Shown piece by piece: positions 1-6,790 of a stretch of 14,410 nt of DNA; the stretch's first letter is position 1; each line of letters opens with the position of its first letter. Below the pieces are notes generated by a model. It did not search any database, was not told the DNA's origin, and saw only the letters and a list, made by a program, of their open reading frames with translations. Location of the stretch: the NCBI GenBank assembly GCA_945787925.1, contig CALZJY010000020.1, positions 1-14,410 of the forward strand, in the 5' to 3' direction. This stretch comes from an uncultured Anaerosporobacter sp. GTDB lineage: Bacteria; Bacillota; Clostridia; Lachnospirales; Lachnospiraceae. The position numbers and the translations under genes were made by a program.

Positions 1-33
1 CAAATTTTCTTAGTATTCTGAATTATTTTCGTA

Positions 34-39
34 TATAAT
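34..39 (+). promoter_or_regulatory. Possible -10 box ahead of the flippase operon
   Basis: A perfect TATAAT lies 68 bases before the chosen flippase start. The region 17 bases further upstream is AT-rich but has no good TTGACA match, so this is a candidate only. A GGAGGG at 41-46 sits around the predicted transcription start and leads only into a four-codon frame, so it is unlikely to serve the flippase. Confidence 0.35.
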
Positions 40-90
40 AGGAGGGTAGTGTTGTCAAAATAGTAAGAAAGACAGCATGAAAGGCAATTT

Positions 91-97
91 AGAAGGG
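91..97 (+). promoter_or_regulatory. Ribosome binding site that selects the flippase start at 107
   Basis: AGAAGGG lies 9 bases before the ATG at 107. The earlier in-frame ATG at 77 has only a weak purine stretch before it. Starting at 107 gives the N-terminus MSKEMKNTLIMQGSIL, which fits this flippase family better. Confidence 0.6.
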
Positions 98-106
98 AAT
101 ATAGCG

Positions 107-1723
107 ATGTCAAAAGAGATGAAAAATACTCTAATCATGCAAGGGAGCATATTAGCGTTTGCGGGAATCATAACGAAGATCATAGGATTCGCGTATCGGA
201 TCCCTATGGCGAACTTACTAGGTGAGACAGGCAATGGGATTTACTCGGTCGCATTCGGTATCTATAATATTGCGCTCACACTCTCTTCCTATAGCTTACC
301 GTTAGCCGTATCTAAGTTAGTTGCATATCGGCTAGCGAAGAAGGAATATAGAAATGCGTATCATGTATTTATAAATGCACTGGCATTCGCGCTGCTTGCA
401 GGAACGACTGCGGCGGTCGTATTGTTTGCAGGTGCAGGATATTTAGAAAGGCTTTACGAAACACCAGGGCTCGCCCATCCACTTAGGGTGCTGGCACCGA
501 CGACGTTCATCGTCGCATTGCTCGGCGTGTTTCGAGGATATTTTCAAGGCAACAGCAACATGGTGCCAACCGCCATTTCTCAAGTCATAGAACAGATCGT
601 AAATGCGGTGGTCAGCGTTGTTGCGACCTATCAGTTTATCAAGGTATATCAGGGGGCAAAAGATGTAGCAGCCTATGGAGCAGCAGGTGGGACATTCGGG
701 ACATTAGGCGGAGCATTAGCAGCCCTCTTTTTTGTTGGGTATCTTTTCTATGCACAGCATAAGTCCATGAAGCAGCAGGTGAACATGGACCATAGCGTGG
801 CAGAGAGTACAGGCCATATTTATAAGGTGTTGCTTTTTACCATCCTTCCAGTCATCTTAAGCCAGACGATCTATCAAATCGGATATACCATTGATGATTT
901 GATTTTCGGAAAAGTAATGACGGCAAATGGAGTAAGCAAAGATGCAGTAACTTCGTTGCGTGGCGTATTCAATACCCAGTACTCCCAGTTAGTCAACTTG
1001 CCAGTCGCCATTGCTACCGCAATGGCAGCATCTACGATTCCAAGCATCGTAAGGTCGTTCTGTCAAAATGAAAAGGAAGAAGTGCATAACAAGGTAGATG
1101 GCGTCATCAAGCTGAACATGGTCATTGCCATTCCTTGTGCAGTAGGGCTTGCGGTATTAGCAAGGCCAATCGTGACCATTCTATTTCCAAGCCTGGTTAC
1201 GTATCGTGCGGTTGCATGCAGGCTGTTAGTGTTTGGCTCATCGGCAGTCGTATTCTATGCAATGTCCACGATTACGACTGCGGTACTTCAAGGAAGTAAT
1301 CGAATGGGACGTCCGGTGATTCACTGTACCATTTCCCTGCTCCTCCATATCGCCATCGTGTATGGACTGTTAAAATGGACGGGGCTTGGAGTATATGCAT
1401 TGATTATTGGAAACATCACGTTTCCACTCCTTGTCTGCATACTAAACATGAGAGAAGTAGCGAAAGTACTTTCGTACCAATGGAAGTTGCGCCAGATGCT
1501 TTGGAAACCGTTTGTGGCATCCCTTGTGATGGGGTGCGCAGCCTTTGTGACGTATCAGGGAATCTACCTTCTCACAGGAAAGATGCTGCCAGCATTTTGT
1601 GCAGCCATGGTCGTTGCAATGCTTGTGTATGCAAAGATGCTTATGCTAGCGTCTTGCTTCACGGACGAAGAACTAAAAGAGATTCCATTTGGAGACAAAA
1701 TAGATAAGATTAGAAAACGATAG
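107..1723 (+). CDS. MOP/MATE-type lipid flippase, MurJ/SpoVB-like polysaccharide biosynthesis protein
   Basis: This is a 538-residue polytopic membrane protein. It probably moves a lipid-linked cell-wall precursor (lipid II or another undecaprenyl-linked glycan) across the cytoplasmic membrane. About fourteen hydrophobic segments run along its length, as in the MOP flippases MurJ, YtgP and SpoVB. The first segment ends in the family-like FAYRIPMANLLG (residues 28-39), with an Arg at residue 31 in the region where MurJ-type proteins keep a charged residue. The length matches the family's usual 500-550. An alternative ATG at 77 would add ten residues but has a poorer ribosome site. The gene leads an operon: the next start is 19 bases after its stop. 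Whether it is the essential lipid II flippase, a sporulation SpoVB type or an exopolysaccharide exporter cannot be decided from this window. Confidence 0.85.
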   Translation: MSKEMKNTLIMQGSILAFAGIITKIIGFAYRIPMANLLGETGNGIYSVAFGIYNIALTLSSYSLPLAVSKLVAYRLAKKEYRNAYHVFINALAFALLAGTTAAVVLFAGAGYLERLYETPGLAHPLRVLAPTTFIVALLGVFRGYFQGNSNMVPTAISQVIEQIVNAVVSVVATYQFIKVYQGAKDVAAYGAAGGTFGTLGGALAALFFVGYLFYAQHKSMKQQVNMDHSVAESTGHIYKVLLFTILPVILSQTIYQIGYTIDDLIFGKVMTANGVSKDAVTSLRGVFNTQYSQLVNLPVAIATAMAASTIPSIVRSFCQNEKEEVHNKVDGVIKLNMVIAIPCAVGLAVLARPIVTILFPSLVTYRAVACRLLVFGSSAVVFYAMSTITTAVLQGSNRMGRPVIHCTISLLLHIAIVYGLLKWTGLGVYALIIGNITFPLLVCILNMREVAKVLSYQWKLRQMLWKPFVASLVMGCAAFVTYQGIYLLTGKMLPAFCAAMVVAMLVYAKMLMLASCFTDEELKEIPFGDKIDKIRKR

Positions 1724-1742
1724 GAGAAGGGAGGAACGGTCT

Positions 1743-1925
1743 ATGGCAGGAAAATCAAGTTGTGAATACTGTAGCAATTATGTATTTGACGAAGAAGAAG
1801 AGTGTTATGAATGCGTGATCGTTATGGATGAAGACGATTACGGTCGATTAATGCAGGGACACTATAGGGGATGTCCATATTTTAGTATGAATGACGAATA
1901 TAAGATTGTGCGTCATCAAATGTAG
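1743..1925 (+). CDS. Small tetracysteine protein, DUF6472-like
   Basis: This 60-residue acidic protein has two CxxC pairs (C7/C10 and C21/C24) and a later Cys-Pro (C44). The arrangement suggests a small zinc ribbon or a zinc-stabilised fold. The C-terminal part (CPYF, then NDEYKIVRHQM) resembles the small DUF6472 proteins of Lachnospiraceae, from memory of the family. The start is well supported: AAGGGAGG at 1727-1734 lies 8 bases before the ATG. It sits between the flippase and the TPR-like gene, 12 bases before the latter, so the three are probably co-transcribed. There is no signal peptide or membrane segment, so it should be cytosolic. Its function is unknown, and metal binding is an inference from the cysteines. 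Confidence 0.8.
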   Translation: MAGKSSCEYCSNYVFDEEEECYECVIVMDEDDYGRLMQGHYRGCPYFSMNDEYKIVRHQM

Positions 1926-1937
1926 CAGGAGGGAAAC

Positions 1938-2729
1938 ATGGAACTTACCACACAATATGCAGGCTTAGTAGAGCGTATCGAAAAGAAGCAGGCATCGGAA
2001 CAGGAAATCGAGCAGTTTCTAAGCAAGGCGGAACAGGAATTTCAAAAGGAGCAGCAAAAACTCCTTTCCTTCAACCATCCATTAGAAGCGTATTATTATG
2101 AGTATTATGTAAGCCGGGAAGCCTTCAAGGAAGTGCCAGTCAATATGGGAATGTTATACCGTACGTTAGCTGGCATGCAGTTAGAAGGCCGCAAGATGCG
2201 AAAGGCAGAGACTTCTTATAACTTGGCATACCGTTGGAATCCGACGGATTTAGATACAATGTATGCATTGATTGAGTTAAATAAGAAGGATGAAGACTTA
2301 GACCGTGTCTATTCCTTGACGGAAAAATGTTATCCGTTCTGTTGTACGAGGGCAGATCTTGCGCATTACTATCGCAACCTTGGGTTTTATTATCTAGAGA
2401 GCTATGAGCCTATGACAGCGGTAGCGTTGTATGAATACAGTAACTTATTCTATCCGACAAAACAGGCAGAGAATGAGCTTGCATACTTAAAGAAAGCCAT
2501 GGGAGAAAAGTATGAGGCGTTAGATGTAGAAAAGATGCAGCAAATCCTTGCTGAAAATGAGATTCCACTTCAGGCCGCAAGGGAAACGGTAGGAATCGCA
2601 TACCAAGTCGGAGTGGCGGCATTACAAGAAGGACAGGAAGGCCTTGGGGTCGACTGCCTGATGATGGTATACGACGTGACACGAGATGAAGAAGTAAAGG
2701 CGTTATTACAAAATAGTAAAGTTTTATAA
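1938..2729 (+). CDS. TPR-like helical protein of unknown function
   Basis: This is a 263-residue, probably cytosolic, all-helical protein. I do not recognise a named family. Two stretches look like tetratricopeptide helix pairs: residues about 85-118 (GRKMRKAETSYNLAYRWNP, followed by a second helix) and 140-173 (DLAHYYRNLGFYYLESYE, then AVALYEYSNLFYP). The residues before them, 20-60, are charged and helical. Aromatic residues are abundant, with YYYEYY at 52-57. A Cys pair at 135-136 is unremarkable. The start has a strong AGGAGGG site about 5 bases upstream. The third place in the flippase operon suggests a role as a protein-protein scaffold linked to envelope synthesis, but this is inference from position only. 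Confidence 0.8.
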   Translation: MELTTQYAGLVERIEKKQASEQEIEQFLSKAEQEFQKEQQKLLSFNHPLEAYYYEYYVSREAFKEVPVNMGMLYRTLAGMQLEGRKMRKAETSYNLAYRWNPTDLDTMYALIELNKKDEDLDRVYSLTEKCYPFCCTRADLAHYYRNLGFYYLESYEPMTAVALYEYSNLFYPTKQAENELAYLKKAMGEKYEALDVEKMQQILAENEIPLQAARETVGIAYQVGVAALQEGQEGLGVDCLMMVYDVTRDEEVKALLQNSKVL

Positions 2730-2791
2730 GGGAGAACCGATAAGTATTATAGAGAAATAATCACTTAGACGAGATAGATGGAGACAAGACG

Positions 2792-3724
2792 ATGAATGTA
2801 AAAGCAGTTACAATGAAAACGAGCGTTACAAAGAACAGTACGGCAAAAAGTAGCAGCACAGGCAGTTCCTTTCGCTCCTATTTGGGAGAGTCCAAAGAGT
2901 TGGATGGATACTTCCAAAAGGCAGCAAAGAAATATGGCGTGGATGTAAATTTGTTAAAAGCGATTGCAAAAGCAGAGTCCAACTTTAATCCAAACTGCAC
3001 GTCTCATTGTGGAGCAATGGGAATCATGCAGCTGATGCCAGAAACGGCAAAGGAACTTGGAGTAAAGGATGCCTATGATCCAGAACAAAACATCATGGGC
3101 GGAGCAAAAGAGATTTCGCAGCTGCTAAAGAGATACAATGGAGACCTTACGCTGGCATTGGCGGGGTATAATGCAGGACCTGGGAATGTAAGAAAGTATG
3201 GAGGCGTGCCACCATTCAAGGAAACGCAGAATTATATCAAGAAGGTAAATAAGTATTTGAAGACGGGTGGAAAGGAGGACGTGAAAGTAGTCACATATCA
3301 GACAAAGCGTCCAAACATCACGATGGCTTCGGGGACAGCAAGCAATATCCAGCCATCAAAGCCGGAAGCGACTGAGAAAAACAAGACCGTGATTCCATCC
3401 GGATTACAGCTTCGCCGCATGGCAGAAGAAAAACAGCAGGCAGCCGCAAGAACGAACATGGGCACATCGTCGATCCTTGGCCAAGTAGGAAGAGGCAGCG
3501 GGGACCAAGTGACTAGCATGCTTCGAAAGCTAGAGGCAGCAGGCGAAGTAGAAGATACGAACGATACGTTCGGCTATGAATCCTATCTGAAGTTCGTAGA
3601 CATGTTCTATATCAATGAAGAGGAAAAAGAGAAGGCAAGGCAGCAGCAGGAACAGAAGTCGGATGCGGAAATTGCAAGGATCCAAATGACGGCTGCCATG
3701 TCAGGAATGGTTCGCAGCTTATAA
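2792..3724 (+). CDS. Lytic transglycosylase, SLT domain, no visible signal peptide
   Basis: This is a 310-residue protein with a soluble-lytic-transglycosylase (GH23) domain at about residues 36-156. Such enzymes cleave the MurNAc-GlcNAc bond of peptidoglycan and form 1,6-anhydroMurNAc. The visible motifs are AKAESNFNP with the catalytic Glu at 62, GAMGIMQLMP (74-83), AGYNAGPGNV (124-133) and the following Tyr-rich helix (QNYIKKVNKY). The N-terminal 30 residues are Ser/Thr/Lys-rich and not hydrophobic, so no Sec signal is apparent although the substrate is extracellular. Residues 160-310 are a low-complexity, Gln/Ala/Glu-rich tail ending in a helix. A TGGAGA at 2779-2784 precedes the ATG. The gene is 62 bases after the TPR-like gene with no terminator between them, so it may be read from the same operon. 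A flagellum-linked transglycosylase is a possible alternative reading. Confidence 0.88.
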   Translation: MNVKAVTMKTSVTKNSTAKSSSTGSSFRSYLGESKELDGYFQKAAKKYGVDVNLLKAIAKAESNFNPNCTSHCGAMGIMQLMPETAKELGVKDAYDPEQNIMGGAKEISQLLKRYNGDLTLALAGYNAGPGNVRKYGGVPPFKETQNYIKKVNKYLKTGGKEDVKVVTYQTKRPNITMASGTASNIQPSKPEATEKNKTVIPSGLQLRRMAEEKQQAAARTNMGTSSILGQVGRGSGDQVTSMLRKLEAAGEVEDTNDTFGYESYLKFVDMFYINEEEKEKARQQQEQKSDAEIARIQMTAAMSGMVRSL

Positions 3725-3792
3725 CAGAAAAAATTCAAAAAAGTTATTCTGTGGATATAAAGTTCTAATTGATGCTGTCGATATAAATTATG

Positions 3793-3853
3793 TACAAAAG
3801 ATAAATAATACAAAAGATAAATAATACAAAAGATAAATAATACAAAAGATAAA
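3793..3853. repeat. Tandem repeat, 16-bp unit, about 3.8 copies
   Basis: The unit TACAAAAGATAAATAA occurs three times without a mismatch (3793-3808, 3809-3824, 3825-3840). A fourth copy is identical over its first 13 bases (3841-3853) before running into a hairpin. The repeat is noncoding and lies between two convergent genes. Read on the minus strand it is T-rich and directly follows the hairpin at 3853-3885. Confidence 0.95.
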
Positions 3854-3885
3854 AGGGCCAGAATTCCAATGGAGTTCTGGCCTTT
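3853..3885. terminator. Bidirectional rho-independent terminator between convergent genes
   Basis: A 12-bp stem (3856-3867 with 3871-3882, one U-G wobble) closes a 3-base loop and extends by A-T pairs at its base. On the plus strand it is followed by only a short T run. On the minus strand it is followed by CTTTTATCTTTTG and the T-rich tandem repeat, which is a better termination signal. It should end transcripts of both the transglycosylase (plus) and the reductase (minus). Confidence 0.75.
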
Positions 3886-3965
3886 AGCTATCCATTGGGA
3901 GAATGCAGAAAACAAGACATAAAATATCGAAAACGAATATAATACAGTATAGAGGTATGTAAGGA

Positions 3966-3989
3966 GCCAGCCATAGTTGTATGGCTGGC
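3966..3989 (-). terminator. Hairpin directly downstream of the reductase gene
   Basis: A perfect 10-bp inverted repeat (3966-3975 with 3980-3989, loop GTTG) lies 11 bases beyond the reductase stop on the minus strand. The tract after it (TCCTTACAT) is a weak T run. It may be a poor first terminator or a 3'-end stabilising hairpin, with the hairpin at 3853-3885 completing termination. Confidence 0.5.
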
Positions 3990-4000
3990 ATAGATAAGGA

Positions 4001-4738
4001 TTAGATCCATCCTCCATCAAACTGGATGACTTGTCCAGTCAGGTAGGAGTTTGCCTCGCTAAGCTGGTGGACAAACTCTCCTACATCGGCTGGAGTTCCA
4101 AGTCGGTCGGCTGGAATTTCATCGATTAACATCTGTATGTCCTCTTCGGAGAAGCATTTGTTCATATCGGTATCGATGGCGCCGCAGGCAATGGCATTTA
4201 CCTGGATGTTGCTTGGAGCAAGTTCTTTTGCAAGCGCCTTCGTCATGGCATTTAGCCCGCCTTTCGTTGCAGAGTAGGCAACCTCCATCGAAGCACCTGC
4301 CACGCCCCATACGGAAGAGATGTTGATGATCTTTCCAGCGTGGTTGCGGATCATGGAAGCGCTGGCAAGCTTGCTGCAGTAAAAGGCACTGCTTAGGTTG
4401 GTGCTTACGATTTGGTTCCATTGCTCAAACGTAAGGTCAGAAATCAGTCCGACATAGGAGATTCCTGCATTATTTACAAGGATGTCTACGCCGCCAAAGG
4501 TCTTTTCTACCTGGTCAAAGAGGTCCATCACGCAGTCAGGATTCCCAAGGTCTCCGGCAAAGGTAAGGCAAGCGATGCCTTGTTCCTTGGCAGAATCCTT
4601 TAGTTCCTCTAAAAGATGGACGTTTTTATGGCACGTAAGGACGAGGTTGTAGTCTGGCGTCATAAAACGATTTGCGATGCCGCGCCCAATACCTCTAGAT
4701 GCGCCTGTGATTAGGATGGTTTTCTTTTTCGTATTCAT
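4001..4738 (-). CDS. Short-chain dehydrogenase/reductase, FabG-like (candidate EF-P 5-aminopentanone reductase, YmfI type)
   Basis: This is a 245-residue cytosolic NAD(P)-dependent reductase of the classical SDR fold. The cofactor loop TGASRGIG is at 11-18, NNAG at 89-92, the active-site Asn at 114, Ser at 142, and Tyr155 with Lys159 in YSATK. The C-terminal LTGQVIQFDGGW is typical of FabG relatives. No fatty-acid synthesis genes are near it. The stretch SSVWGVAGASMEVAYSATKGG (positions 141-161) resembles what I recall of YmfI, the B. subtilis reductase that completes EF-P lysine modification, so YmfI is a reasonable alternative to 3-oxoacyl-ACP reductase. The start is taken at ATG 4738, with AGGAG (4749-4753, complement) 10 bases upstream. 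A TTG at 4747 would lie too close to that site. The gene is monocistronic with its own promoter. Confidence 0.88.
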   Translation of the reverse strand: MNTKKKTILITGASRGIGRGIANRFMTPDYNLVLTCHKNVHLLEELKDSAKEQGIACLTFAGDLGNPDCVMDLFDQVEKTFGGVDILVNNAGISYVGLISDLTFEQWNQIVSTNLSSAFYCSKLASASMIRNHAGKIINISSVWGVAGASMEVAYSATKGGLNAMTKALAKELAPSNIQVNAIACGAIDTDMNKCFSEEDIQMLIDEIPADRLGTPADVGEFVHQLSEANSYLTGQVIQFDGGWI

Positions 4739-4789
4739 ATCAAACAATCTCCTGTGTGTTTCTTAACTATAGAATTGACATATAGGGAA

Positions 4790-4818
4790 ATTATAATCAT
4801 TTTGAATACCATTTACAA
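4790..4818 (-). promoter_or_regulatory. Sigma-A-type promoter of the reductase gene
   Basis: On the minus strand a -35 TTGTAA (4818-4813) and a perfect -10 TATAAT (4795-4790) are separated by 17 bases. Transcription would start near 4783, giving a leader of about 45 bases. Confidence 0.65.
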
Positions 4819-4828
4819 TTGTGTAAAT
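4811..4828. promoter_or_regulatory. Near-perfect 18-bp palindrome, candidate operator
   Basis: ATTTACAATTGTGTAAAT is self-complementary at eight of nine position pairs. It covers the -35 of the reductase promoter and lies 21 bases before the -35 of the opposite operon, a natural place for a repressor acting on one or both promoters. The binding protein is not known. Confidence 0.45.
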
Positions 4829-4849
4829 AACATATCCTGAGGGGTTACC

Positions 4850-4878
4850 TTGTAAAGAGCAGTAGATTTTGATATACT
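4850..4878 (+). promoter_or_regulatory. Sigma-A-type promoter of the LCP-like/WecG-like/YitT operon
   Basis: A -35 TTGTAA (4850-4855), a 17-base spacer and a -10 TATACT (4873-4878) preceded by an extended TG element (TGA at 4870-4872). The predicted transcription start is within about 15 bases of the ribosome site GGAGG (4886-4890), so the leader is very short. Confidence 0.7.
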
Positions 4879-4898
4879 AAACAACGGAGGAATATACA

Positions 4899-6005
4899 AT
4901 GCAAGGACAAAAAATTGTTAGAAAAACCGTAAGTATACTATTCAAAGTAGTGTTATATCTTTGCTTATTTTTTGTGGTAGGATATATCAGCTATCGTGTG
5001 ACGTTGCTAGTGAATGGTGGAAAGAATTCGGGTTCCCTACATCAGAACTCGACAGAAAGTGGCATTGTGGCAGCAAGGACGGATACCGTTGCCCTGAATG
5101 CGATATTTGGGGTAGATGAGAATACAGCACAAGTAGAAAGCATCGTGCTGGAAGTGTTTAATACGAATACGAAAAACATAGACTTGATTACTGTGCCAGC
5201 ATCCACAAAGGTAACGATGAGCCAGGAGCTATATGCGAAGATGGCGAAGGCCAATCCAAACATTCCACAGATCATTACCTTATCAGACATTGGAAAGTAT
5301 TTCGAGCAAGAGGTTGCGTATGAGTATGCAACGCTCGTATTAAATGAATTTTTAAATACGGATATCAGTTTTTATTCCGCGTTACTAAAGAAGAATTTTG
5401 ATCAGTATTTTGTAGAGTCATCCGACATGTACACATTTCGAAACGATGTAGTTGCACAGTTGAAGTCATATACCGAATCTAGCCAGTATTTAGAGGCAAT
5501 GATTAAGTATTATGAGCAAGTACAGTCAAATCTAAAACTAGCGCAGAGAAAGACTTACATTCCGAATTATTTAAATGCAAATTATGATTATATCCATACG
5601 TACCTTGTAAAAGAAGAGTATACGGATGGAGGATATAAGCTTAGTAGCGAGCAACAGAACTTGCTACAGTCTATTATGTCTTATGAAGATACGTATACGA
5701 GTGACAAGGACGTGATGTCTGAAACATTAGGACAAGGGTCCAAAGAAGCAAGTATCCAGATCTTAAACGGAACGAACGTTTCCGGATTAGCAGCAAAATA
5801 TAAGACAAGGTTAGAAGAGGCTGGCTATACGATAGGATCCATCGGTAATTATACGGGGGAAAGCTTGGAATCAACGAAAATCCTTGTAAAAGAGGACGGG
5901 CTTGGAATGGATTTAGAGAACTATTTTACAAGTCCTGTAATAGAGACAGAAACGATTGAAGGTGGATATGATATCCTTATCATACTTGGAAATAAGGATG
6001 CGTAA
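4899..6005 (+). CDS. Membrane-anchored LCP-like protein with C-terminal LytR_C domain, catalytic arginines apparently lost
   Basis: This 368-residue protein has a short basic N-terminus, one membrane segment (about 11-33) and an extracellular remainder. Residues 65-115 align by eye with the start of an LCP (LytR-CpsA-Psr) domain, which attaches wall polymers to peptidoglycan. FGVDEN, then a strand, NTNTKNIDLITVP and STKV follow the LCP pattern of RSDT, NPKTKK and SIPRDT. However, the expected RSDT reads VESI (79-82) and PRDT reads PAST (100-103), so the phosphate-binding arginines are missing. The middle (130-265) is helical and not recognisable. Residues 285-365 match the LytR_C domain: SIQILNGTNVSGLAAKYK, then GYTIGSIGNY and ILV. 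GGAGG at 4886-4890 gives a clear start. It heads an operon with a WecG-like gene 38 bases downstream. A structural or scaffolding role is inferred. It may not be a real LCP descendant. Confidence 0.75.
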   Translation: MQGQKIVRKTVSILFKVVLYLCLFFVVGYISYRVTLLVNGGKNSGSLHQNSTESGIVAARTDTVALNAIFGVDENTAQVESIVLEVFNTNTKNIDLITVPASTKVTMSQELYAKMAKANPNIPQIITLSDIGKYFEQEVAYEYATLVLNEFLNTDISFYSALLKKNFDQYFVESSDMYTFRNDVVAQLKSYTESSQYLEAMIKYYEQVQSNLKLAQRKTYIPNYLNANYDYIHTYLVKEEYTDGGYKLSSEQQNLLQSIMSYEDTYTSDKDVMSETLGQGSKEASIQILNGTNVSGLAAKYKTRLEEAGYTIGSIGNYTGESLESTKILVKEDGLGMDLENYFTSPVIETETIEGGYDILIILGNKDA

Positions 6006-6043
6006 TCACTGACCTGCTTTGTAACAGGAAAGAGGATGAGCAT

Positions 6044-6790
6044 ATGCATAGACAAACCGATATTATGGGAGTAAAGGTCGACCTTGTTTCAGAAGACTAT
6101 TTACTCCATATAACGAATGTATACTTAAGCAATAGCAAGTTGAACATGTATTTCTTACTTACAACGGAGCTTTGTTTAAAGGCGCAGGAAGACGAGGCAT
6201 ACAGACAGTATATCGAGGATGCAGATTTAGTGCTTCCTAGTGAGAAGCATATTGTGGACATGCAAGGAGAGTTAGCAGAGGATAAGAATGTAGTACTGAG
6301 CTATAACTCTCTAGTCACAATGGCGAAACGATTGAGAGAAGAGAAGGTTATTTATTTATTATGTCAGGATGAGGATGAGGTGCGTCGTGTGACGGAGTTC
6401 TGCAGGCGCACGATTCCGAAGTTCAGCATCCGAGGAACTTATTGTTACGATGACCATTTAGGAGATGAGCAAATCGTAAATGCGATCAATGGAGTTGCTC
6501 CTGACATCTTGATCAGTACGCTCCCTAGTCCATTACAAGAACAATGGATCATGGAGAACCGTACACAGGTAAATGCAAAACTATTTATAGGTATGGGTGG
6601 TGTATTGGACGCAATGATATTTGAGCGGAAAGAGCCCCCTGTAATTGTAAAGAGACTTCATCTTGAAGGCCTATACGAAAAATTCAGAAACCGCAAAAAA
6701 GACAGGGCCTTACGTGCAAGGATATTTCGCAAGAGAGTTGCGCAATATAACAATCAAAAAGGTGAAGAGAATAATGGAATTACTAAATAA
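6044..6790 (+). CDS. Diverged WecG/TagA/CpsF-family (GT26) glycosyltransferase-like protein
   Basis: This 248-residue protein has no membrane segment. WecG/TagA enzymes transfer N-acetylmannosaminyl residues to undecaprenyl-linked sugars in envelope-polymer synthesis. Family features are TTELCLKAQED (40-50), DADLVLP (59-65), DILISTLPSPLQEQW (154-168, compare the usual G-PKQE-W), FIGMGGVLDA (181-190), and a basic C-terminus after LHLEGLYEKFRNRKKDR (205-221) suited to membrane association. The canonical PDG carrying the catalytic Asp (Asp65 in the studied TagA) reads PSE here (65-67). The T-N pair near the start is also altered. The enzyme may be inactive or use a different substrate or mechanism. 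AGAGGA at 6031-6036 precedes the ATG. Its last 17 bases overlap the YitT gene, suggesting translational coupling. Confidence 0.78.
   Translation: MHRQTDIMGVKVDLVSEDYLLHITNVYLSNSKLNMYFLLTTELCLKAQEDEAYRQYIEDADLVLPSEKHIVDMQGELAEDKNVVLSYNSLVTMAKRLREEKVIYLLCQDEDEVRRVTEFCRRTIPKFSIRGTYCYDDHLGDEQIVNAINGVAPDILISTLPSPLQEQWIMENRTQVNAKLFIGMGGVLDAMIFERKEPPVIVKRLHLEGLYEKFRNRKKDRALRARIFRKRVAQYNNQKGEENNGITK
6759..6765 (+). promoter_or_regulatory. Ribosome binding site that selects the YitT start at 6774
   Basis: AAGGTGA lies 8 bases before the ATG at 6774, inside the end of the WecG-like gene. An ATG further upstream in the same frame at 6663 would add 37 highly basic residues and overlap the preceding gene by 128 bases, which is unlikely. 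Confidence 0.7.

Noticed and set aside
49..63. Short frame GTG TTG TCA AAA TAG after GGAGGG
   Set aside because: It is only four codons, the ribosome site is too close, and the likely transcript starts at or after this point.
1375..1707. Plus-strand frame of 110 codons inside the flippase gene
   Set aside because: It is a shifted-frame shadow. The flippase reading frame is continuous with membrane segments through this stretch.
3607..4020. Minus-strand frame of 137 codons coding for a hydrophobic protein
   Set aside because: It overlaps the transglycosylase antisense and spans the tandem repeat and both hairpins. Hydrophobicity comes from AT-rich noncoding DNA. No ribosome site precedes it and its start is inside the reductase gene.
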